Below are positions 56,250 through 64,000 of a stretch of DNA of 64,000 nucleotides, one piece after another; position 1 is the first letter of the stretch; each line of letters starts with the position of its first letter. The notes beneath the pieces were generated by a model, which saw only the letters and a program-made list of their open reading frames with translations, searched no databases and was not told the DNA's origin. The translations under genes and the position numbers were made by a program. This DNA is from Effrenium voratum (lineage: Eukaryota > Sar > Dinophyceae > Suessiales > Symbiodiniaceae): NCBI GenBank assembly GCA_963377175.1, contig CAUJNA010000513.1:611449-675448 (forward strand), read 5' to 3'.

Positions 56250-56866
56250 GCCAATTGTTTTTGTTTGCGGTCATTTGGTCAGGGCACTGTGGATAATTTC
56301 CGCTGAAAGGGTGGTCGTAAGCAGCACCTTTTGGAACACATGAAGCTGAGCTTCGGTTTTGTTGGGTCATTTTGAGGGGGGGGAACAGGGACCGTCTTGT
56401 CTACATTGCTTGTTAGGAAGTTTAAGTATTTTGTTTTGGATCCCCGTGGAGCCGGCGAGCGCTCGTGTACATTCAGAGGCTGAAAAGCTCGAGACCAACC
56501 AGTCCGGGTCCAATATTTTTCACTGCCTCCGGGACATGAGGGATAGGTCGGACCTACGCGGAAGTCAGCTTTAGGTCTGGAGACATCTTCACTTGAAATG
56601 GATTCGGTTCAGGAGGATTCGACTCCCCCGCGACAAAGTCCGCCGATGCGAGGCACGCTTCTCTTGCCGCCCGTGGTATCTGGAAGGGTCTACCTTCTCA
56701 CGTTTTGTTTTTTCCCTTTGTTGTGTGGGTCTACTTTGGAGGTTTCTCCCAAAAAAGACACACACACACACACACGCCCATGTAATTATATCATATGTGG
56801 GTGTACCCCAAAATTGGGCCCGCCCAGATTGGGACCCAGGCGCTTGCAAACCATCCTTCGGCTGAG

Positions 56867-56910
56867 GTGCAGCTTTGCAAGCAAGCCTTCGCAGAGGCCA
56901 AGTACGAGGA
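56867..56910 (+). CDS. Short exon, helix
   Basis: After GGCTGAG it reads VQLCKQAFAEAKYE, ending GA|GCCGAC. Short but strongly biased. Confidence 0.45.
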
Positions 56911-57582
56911 GCCGACCGCTTGTCACCCCAATGGAATTCGGGGAGTTGATGTCCCCTGAAACTCCATTTGGTAGCTCCATTTTCACCCCTCTTGTGAGGA
57001 TCCCACCAGACCGGATTCCAATTCGCGAGCCCAACAATTCGGCCAAGTAGCGGAGTCCCCCAGGAAACCCCCCGAAACCCCCCCGAGGTTGCTCTAAGCA
57101 ACCTGACCTCCCAGAGGGTTAGAACTCCTTCCGGAAGGCTTCTTGGGGTAAGCCATGGGCGCCTAGGAACATCGGCTTGGTTCGGGTATCTTCCGTGGTG
57201 TGTGCTTAGCTACAGCCCCCAGGGCCATACAGAGTGCAACACCCTTTGAAGTATAGGGCCGATATTGTCTATAGGGGACCCTCAAACATGGTTTCGTTCT
57301 CCCTGTGTTTTCCTTTAATATTTCCAAACAAGGGTAGCGTAAAAAAGAGAGACTTCCACGGTCCATACCCCTTTACTTGGCGGTAACGTTACCATAGGGA
57401 TGGTCGTCCAGCTGGTAGTAAGGATCCTTGATAACAAACATAATGATATCTTTTAAGGGAACACCAAACAAACAGAGTTTTGACCATGGCTCATATAGTG
57501 GTTGTATATTTGTATATCCCATCCAGCCCGTGGTTTGCAGCCAAGCAATCTCAAACACATGTCAATAGAGAATTGACGTGAG

Positions 57583-57648
57583 GACACCACCATCCTCCTG
57601 GAACGGATCAGCAACAGCATCGTGGAGGATGAGAAACGGCCACTCTGG
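57583..57648 (+). CDS. Exon, unknown
   Basis: After ACGTGAG, phase 0, it reads DTTILLERISNSIVEDEKRP, then LW. The donor may be GC at about 57649. Confidence 0.48.
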
Positions 57649-58616
57649 CTTGAACACTAGTGCCTTCACAAAACCCCGCGAGTTGGTTATGCTATGATGC
57701 CAATTTTGGAGGAACAAATCCAAGATGTTCACTGTTGAACTCCCCGGGTTTGTTCAAAATGTACCATACAAGTGCGAGTAGGAGGTAGTTGATCCCAGGA
57801 GAACCCAAAAGTGGGGATATGTGTTCCGAATCTAAGGGCATGCTCTGAATCAGTCTCGGAACACGAAAGCTGTCCTACAAAATGGACACTGTTTGCTTGA
57901 CTCTTCGGGGTTTGTCCCATTTTGTTTGGTTCGGCCTCCGTGTGAAGTTGGGGTTGCAGGGGGGCCTTTCATTTGCCAGGGAACCCTTTTTGGATGGAAG
58001 AGCCGGCAAACGTGCTATTTTGATGGGGCCCCCATTTTGCCTGAAACACGTGTTTTGGGTTCCAAAGCCATTTTGGATATTGTGGAAGCGGACCAAGTGG
58101 TTCTTGGGGCTCGATCTCCTCCTGTTGGATGATGAAGAAACCGCACCTCTTTTCAGGTTGCAGGGCATTTTGACATGGCCAGACTTGCGAGAAAGAACCC
58201 TTGAAACGCCGCTTTGCGCTTTCCGGTTTCCTGTTCCTGCTGAACCAGGCAAAGCTTAGCTGTTTGGATCGGAGCAAAGGTTAGCCAAAAGAGCTAGGTC
58301 CATCTAGAGGTCCCTTTAGCAAGAAAGGGAAGCCATGGTCGTCGGACCCTTTTTTCCAGAGTCCTTCACATTTTAAAGTGGTGTCAATAGCAAAACCAAC
58401 GTCTTCAAAGAACGGTCCAAGAGATGGTCTCTTCAAAGAAGGATTAAAGAATGGCCCAAATTCTTGCTTCTTCTCACTTCTTTCGAAGATTGAGAGGGAG
58501 GAGCCAGCCTTTCAAGGGGTTATTCTTCCTCTCCCTCCTTCCATTTGCTTGAGCCGATGTTTTTTCCCTCTTGATTTCCAGTTTTCTTTTGTTTTGAACA
58601 CTTCAATTTTTGTCAG
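57649..58616 (+). other. Intron-like tract, no gene seen
   Basis: Open frames on both strands (up to 125 codons) have neutral third positions. Ends in a strong pyrimidine tract and TTTTTGTCAG. Confidence 0.4.
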
Positions 58617-58774
58617 GGCGCGAAAACGCCAAGTGAGGTGTCCTTCCCCGAAAAAAGGGGGCTCGAAGCTCCAGTCCTCGCGAAGCGCGCGAAGCGGGCG
58701 AAGCGCAGCTCGAAGCCGCCGAGGATCGCGGCGGCCTTCGACCACTTCGACAAGGATGGCTCGGGGGTGCTCGA
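58617..58774 (+). CDS. Exon: basic cluster plus first part of an EF-hand
   Basis: The acceptor TTTTTGTCAG has the best pyrimidine tract in the series. The exon reads GAKTPSEVSFPEKRGLEAPV, a basic run LAKRAKRAKRSSKPPR (a possible nuclear signal), then AAFDHFDKDGSGVL, which is the entering helix and positions 1-8 of a canonical EF-hand calcium loop. It ends inside codon 9 (GA), and the intron begins GC at 58775. EF-hands bind calcium and change shape to signal to partner domains. The loop ligands at positions 1, 3 and 5 are all present. Confidence 0.65.
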
Positions 58775-61700
58775 GCGCCAGGCGGGGGCACCGAGTCGCG
58801 GGCCTTTTGGCTGGCCCAAAAAGTGGACTGGAAGGTCATGTGTAGCAATATCAAGGAGAAGATCAGAGAGAATAAAAAAGGAACAAGCTGCTTTGGGATC
58901 GATTTGGGGCAGTTAAGCAATCACCTTTGACTGACTCATCTGGAGGATCCCTTGGTAAGCCACATCTTTTTGGGTGAGCCCGACACATGCACAGGAGTTG
59001 CGAAGCCACATGGCTTTTTGGGTGAGCCCGAAGCAATATCGTTCCTTCTTATTTCTGGCAAAGGGCGGTAAAAGGGGATACACCCTGGTTGATTCTGAGT
59101 CTTTGTCCATTTAAGATGGGAGATCCAGATCATTTTTGGAGGAGTTGCGCCAGTGGTTTGTTTGTGCTTGATCTTTTGTCGGCCCGACCTTTTTCATCCA
59201 TAAGATTGCAGGGCTAGGGTTCTTGGAAGCAGGAGTTTTCCCACCGAGATAGTTGGGCAGGCGTCTTCTTCAAGTGGGATTTTGCTTTTGTCGTAAGGCA
59301 GTCTCGCAGTGGAACCAGCGGCGCTCCCTTCTGAACAAAGGGATCTGCAACTGATTGAAGGCCACAGAATGGCCGTGGCAGCCAAGTGATGCCTGCACCG
59401 GACAAAGGCCGCAAACTTTCTATTCAGTGCCCCTTACTGAGGATAGACGAAACCGAACCCCTGCACCATTTCAGAGGCATGCCTTCACCGTTGTTGGCAT
59501 GTTTTTAGGTTTCTTGGGGTTTGTAGGGGGCTGAACAGTTTGTGCTACCACACCAAGGGTTGGAGAGATGCAGCATGAGTGAGGGGACAGCCATTGGTGC
59601 CTAGCATGGATCGGTGGACCTCGCCAGGAGTTCCGGTTCATGTGCGCCTACTTGGGCTGGAGCTCTGAAGAGTCCAACAGCAACCGGCTGAGATGGGGTG
59701 GGAACCCTTTTTGTTGGTCGGGTAGCCCCCCTTTTGGTGGGCTTAAGGGAAACCAAAGGAGATCCGAAATCCATTTTGGGGGGGAAGGGGATGTACCAGG
59801 GCTTTGCCCCACAAATGGAGGGGGCCTCTTGTTGCGTGAGAGAGGGAGAGAGCGAGAGAGCGAGCGACCGAGACGTCAAAATTCAAGACACACGAAAGCA
59901 AAATTGTCATGGTGCATTATTTGATTGCTCCTATGTGGCTTCCTGGCATGTTCTACCACTTGTGACTGGATTCTTACTGTCAATAGATTCAATACCTGAG
60001 ATTCATAGCATTCTTTGTACTCGGCAGAAGAACCGCTCCCCCTTTGTGTTCGCATTTGATAACCTAGAGGACAGTCCAGCTCCAGTTCCCTGGAAATGCT
60101 GAACCTCTCGATCTCCCATTCGGTTTTGGAAGGGAAGCCAGAAGGACAATACACACACACAGAGACACAGGGGTATTCAAGCTACTCACGGAAGCAACTC
60201 TGCTTCTCCTTAGCCCGTGGTTTTGGAAAAGCCAATACAGTTGGTGAGTCTCCCTTTGATCCAGTGACCAGGCGCCAATAAGGGGATTGTTCTGGAGGGC
60301 AAGGATGATGATCTTTTCACTTTCCTTGGCTCATGGATTGCCGCCATTGAATCCGTGCAGTGCTGCAGGTCTTGGTACGTTCAGTGCTCCAAGATTCTAT
60401 CAGATGTTGGAAAACAAGGTAGCGTTGACCCTGGACCAATAACGGGTACCTCCACAAGAAGGGGACACACCGCCGATCAAAATCAACCAGGAGAGTGTAG
60501 ATCCGAGGTTCCCATTAGAACACTTCCTTTGGTTTCCCTAGCCAAATTCCCACGCCAGAAGACCGTGGGGCTGCCATGGTTTCAAACGAGTGCACGTTTC
60601 GTTCGGCATGTTGAAGCTTTTTCGCATGGCCCGAGGCTAAGCTACACCCCTATCTTTTGGGACCTTTCAAAACACCAAAACAAAGTGGTCCCCCAAAGAA
60701 GACACCCCACCTTCAACCCAGGGATTTGAGCACCACCAGACCACCAGACCACCACCATATGGAGTTGGCTCCGAGGCATAGACGTAAACCAGGATGGCAC
60801 GGCGCCTTGGCGCGAGCACGGCGCTGCCAGACCTCGGCGGACTGCCTTGACTGTTCCCTCGGGACATCCGGGCCTCGTGTTTTGTTTTTTTTGTTTTGTG
60901 GGGGTTGGTTTGAAGGGAAACCAAAGGGACAACCACGGTCCCCCCATGAACAAGACATTTGGAGACAAACCTGTTGGTGGGACCAATCGCTTCCATTTTG
61001 CTGTTGGTTGTAGCTAGTATTCTAGGGGTCTTTTAGCATGGAAAGCTGCCCCATGTACTCCATACCCATGTCCTATGGGAACAGCATATGGTAGGAGCCT
61101 TGGATACATACCTAGCTACCTACCACTACATGCCAATTGTTGGCGCACGCGTCCTCCTTCGCCCCCGCTGTGTTTGCGCCCCCGTTCCTCATATGGTCAA
61201 TTGGAGCCAAAAAGAAAGAGCCCGTCAGCGATTATTTTTTTTTGCACATGTTCCTTTCGTGTTCAAGCAGCATTTGCCGATGTCCGGGTCCGGGAATTGT
61301 CCACAATCTTGGGGCTTTTGCGGGGCTTCATGCCAACTAAATCTTCCTGAATGTCCAACGTGTTGCCTTGATCCCGCCTTTTTTGCCGGTTGGTTTCCTG
61401 AACTCTAAATTTTTCGGAGGGACCCCTGGAGACGACGGCTGTGATTCACCAGGTGGGCGTGCCGAAATTTCAAAGAACATCATTTGTTCTAATTTTCAAG
61501 GGTTTGGCTTTTTTGGAACCTGCCATACCCTTAGACTTTCAACTTTTAGAATTTAGAGGGATTTAAGACATATTATCCACGCAAAGTTTCGAGATCTTTA
61601 GCAAGGAACACATCCAGCTGACTTGCTTCCCGCCCTTTCAAAGGATTCAGGAACCAAGCTACCGCGCATGGACAAAATCCCACCACGCTTGCACACCATC

Positions 61701-61888
61701 GTTTCTTGGCATTTACCGGGGGGGAATCAATCGACTCCCAGGTTTCTCTAAAGGGCGAAATCTGACCAAACCAAACTTCGCCAAACCTCCTGGTGCGAGA
61801 AGCGAAATGGATTTTTCGCCAAACCTTCACACAGCACCTCTGGTGTCAATCGGGACAGCAGAAGCGGGGGATCGGGGCATCAGGTGAG
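58775..61888 (+). other. 3,114-bp GC-AG intron splitting the EF-hand loop
   Basis: Starts GCGCCAGG, ends GGTGAG. Removing it joins GA to C, giving Asp at loop position 9 and then L-P-E-L, so Glu falls at position 12 exactly as the EF-hand needs. It contains family A repeats at 59745, 60125 and 60913 and a short CA run near 60151. No other exon was seen inside. Confidence 0.55.
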
Positions 61889-62000
61889 CTTGCCGGAGCT
61901 GCAGACCTATGTGGGCCACCTGGGCGGCGTGCAGAAGTTCTTCGAGCACCGCAGGCAGCGGGTCTCCGCCTCCCGGAAGGACGCGCCTCGGAGCGAGGGA
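61889..62000 (+). CDS. Exon: EF-hand completion and following helix
   Basis: Reads LPELQTYVGHLGGVQKFFEH, then RRQRVSASRKDAPRSEG. The first residues complete the calcium loop (Glu at position 12), and ELQTYVGHLGG is the exiting helix. The 3' boundary is not fixed; GC sites lie at about 61952 and 62009. The gene continues, probably into the 62942 exon. Confidence 0.57.
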
Positions 62001-62941
62001 CGGACTCGGCGTCGGGGAAGGCGGCGCGGGAGGGATGCGGGAAGCGGCGGGGTGGGGTGAGAAGCACCTGGACGGTCAAGAAGGGCGAGTTTAGAAAGGC
62101 CTATGTAGTGCGTTATAACCATCTCGTAAGAATCGCGGTCGATGGGTTTTGAGAGCTGCTTCTTGTTTACAGCTCCCCCCAACAAAGAAAGGAAACAAGT
62201 GCAAAACAAAAAAATACAAGTGAACCACTACTTTTGTTGCGAGCCCAAAAATGGGTTCCCTTTCCTTGTCCTGCTTTATATCCTTTCAAGCACAGAGAGA
62301 GTCGCATTTTGAGACGCTTTTCAGCATTTCGGAATGGATGCGCCGACACGTGGCGACGCTTCAGAGCAATGTTTTCTTAGTGAAGCATGTGGTTAGGATA
62401 CTTTCTTTTGTTTTTTTGAAAAGGACACCAAGAGGACACCACCTTGTGGGTGTGCCCACATGGTCTGGTGATAGTTCCTTTCTTGAAACAGCACGTGTCT
62501 TCTTGTTTCAGGTCTCTTCGTTGTGGCATGTGCCCCCGAAAAGAAAATTCCTCAGCAAAGGGAGGCCAAAAGAAAGATACGAAGCCCAATTTGCCACTCA
62601 AAACAGAACTGACCCTATCTTGACACATACTAGTACTTCTCAAAAATAGTGATCCCCCAGAATCGCAAGGGTTTCCTTTCGTTTCCCTTTGCATACCAAC
62701 CCAAAGAGGCTTTCTTCCACCATCTTGAAGAAGCTCCCATGTGTCTTCGACAAAAACCATACCTCTCAAGAAATTTCGATCCTCCGCTCCCTCCCCCACT
62801 GCAAATGCCAGGATGTTCCTTTGCTTCCCACCCGCTCCCCTCCCCCCACCGTTCCAAAGCCAAGTCGACGGCTCACCTTAAACACCACCGACCGCCGACC
62901 ACCGACCGAAGGCGCGTCCGCGAGCTCCCTCGAAACCCGAG
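62001..62941 (+). other. Intron-like tract, no gene seen
   Basis: Contains family A-like words at about 62675 (minus) and a CGACCACC-type repeat just before the next exon (62884-62908). Confidence 0.4.
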
Positions 62942-63046
62942 GTGCGGGACATCTGCCCCATCGTGGGAGTGGAGGTGGGGGCGCGGGTGCGGAGCCACTT
63001 CTACTACAAGAACGGCCAGAAGTCCAAGTCCTGGCGCGAAGCCCAG
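62942..63046 (+). CDS. Exon, 35 codons, unknown domain downstream of the EF-hand
   Basis: Acceptor CCCGAG|GTG, donor CAG|GCCATC, phase 0, exactly 105 bp; 33 of 35 third positions are G or C. Reads VRDICPIVGVEVGARVRSHF, then YYKNGQKSKSWREAQ. The pattern (hydrophobic V-G-x-x-V repeats, then F-Y-Y-K-N-G-Q) suggests a beta-rich binding module, but I do not recognise it. Confidence 0.6.
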
Positions 63047-63087
63047 GCCATCGATTCCCGAATCCGACGGCCGTCGAATGGCTCGCA

Positions 63088-63135
63088 GAACATCAGACGT
63101 ACAGGGGGGGGGGGGGGGCCCGTCCTTTTTTTTTT
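63088..63135. repeat. G-run followed by T-run
   Basis: About 13 G at 63105-63118, then 10 T at 63127-63136, in intron-like sequence; prone to sequencing error. Confidence 0.8.
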
Positions 63136-63831
63136 CCGGGGGAAACCAAAAGGAGGAAAAAGCCATCCATCTCTCTGGAGTCTCCGAAACTCTTCTATAC
63201 TTTAGTGTAGCCTCAATTTCAATCCTGAACATACGATTTAAGACACTCTCATATTCACTCCACCCTTCCCAGCCCCTCTTGAGGGCTCTGAGTAGCTATT
63301 AATTCATGAAAGCAATGTTCATCGTTGCTCAGAGCCCCTCAAGGATGATCACCCCCTGCAAGGGTAGAACATTGGTGCTATGGGCATCCTTCTTAGGATA
63401 GTTTGGTTAACCATCGATGGGCTTCCCTGGTTTAGAGTTTTCTTTCGGGACCAAATTTCCAGCCTTCGACCGAGTTGCTCCGTGTGGCACGCCTGTTGCT
63501 TGCTGGGTCCAAGATGACATCGATGAGGCTCTGAATGGCCAGACCCAATAGCCAAGCAAGCTGGAAGCCCAAGCAGCAGCCAAGCCAGGCAACCAGCCAA
63601 TTTCCTTTTGGTTTTTCGCTTTGGTGGTTCCCTTGGTTGTTGGTGCAAATGGAATCACTGGGCCAAGAAGTAGGCCACTGTGCAAAGCAGTAGGCCAACC
63701 TCAAAAGTCCCCACTTCAAACTTGCAACCCACGCCCACAAGCCTCAATCCCCACAACCCCCAAACCCCACACATCAACCCCCAGCTTCAACCCCAACCAG
63801 CGGCAAAACGTCCGACACTCGACGGCTTCAG

Positions 63832-63878
63832 AACGTTCCACCGCCAGGTGCTGTCGGTGCACGCGGAGTACCACGGGG
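63832..63878 (+). CDS. Exon near the window edge
   Basis: After GGCTTCAG it reads TFHRQVLSVHAEYHGG with strong third-position GC, and the intron would begin GC at 63879. It shows that the + strand coding series runs to the edge of the window. Confidence 0.5.
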
Positions 63879-64000
63879 GCCGAGGGACTCTTGACTATTG
63901 GATTTTCAACTTTTTACCTTTTGGTTGAACATGGCCTCTCTCTCTATCTCTTTCCTCTTTCCCACTTACCTTCAACCTTGCAACCTTCAACTTTTTACTT

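Overview
The window looks like nuclear DNA of a dinoflagellate, most likely from the Suessiales/Symbiodiniaceae side of the group. The evidence is: short, very GC3-rich exons all on the + strand, separated by long low-coding introns; exon ends that mostly read GC (sometimes GT or GA) with AG|G acceptors; two reverse-transcriptase families I associate with dinoflagellates; abundant dispersed intron repeats; and long TG-type microsatellites. There are no bacterial-style operons, and I saw no rRNA, tRNA or CRISPR.

Layout. 1-5255 is a decayed retroelement neighbourhood: a CX5R phosphatase-like reading frame open from the window edge, then a reverse transcriptase/RNase H frame broken by about nine frameshifts, ending in a 416-bp tandem repeat. 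5600-7010 holds several + strand coding patches of unknown function. 7590-9073 is an AT-rich island unlike its surroundings, carrying a broken A32/FtsK-HerA-type packaging ATPase and small AT-rich reading frames. It is probably an endogenous DNA-virus or polinton-like insert. It is cut at its right side by a 639-bp foldback element (9074-9712) with a 40-bp array. 10186-11157 encodes a split J-domain. 12583-13390 is an unidentified, frameshifted coding region.

From 13679 to the right edge, about 30 short + strand exons can be seen, typically 50-160 bp each and 0.3-6 kb apart. They encode an 'R-Y-P-M-D-D ... S-D-Y-S-A' motif, many charged coiled-coil segments, a P/A/K-rich segment, and an EF-hand whose calcium loop is split over a 3.1-kb intron. 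I cannot tell whether this is one giant gene or several same-strand genes. The last exon placed (63832-63878) has an open end, so coding continues beyond the window.

The introns are filled with short dispersed repeats in both orientations and with simple repeats, including a roughly 375-bp GCGT array at 43.8-44.2 kb. A second, minus-strand reverse transcriptase relic of the YVDN type (44560-45880) lies between two ~200-bp direct repeats and may be a small LTR-like element. All splice sites are read by eye and none is backed by transcript data.
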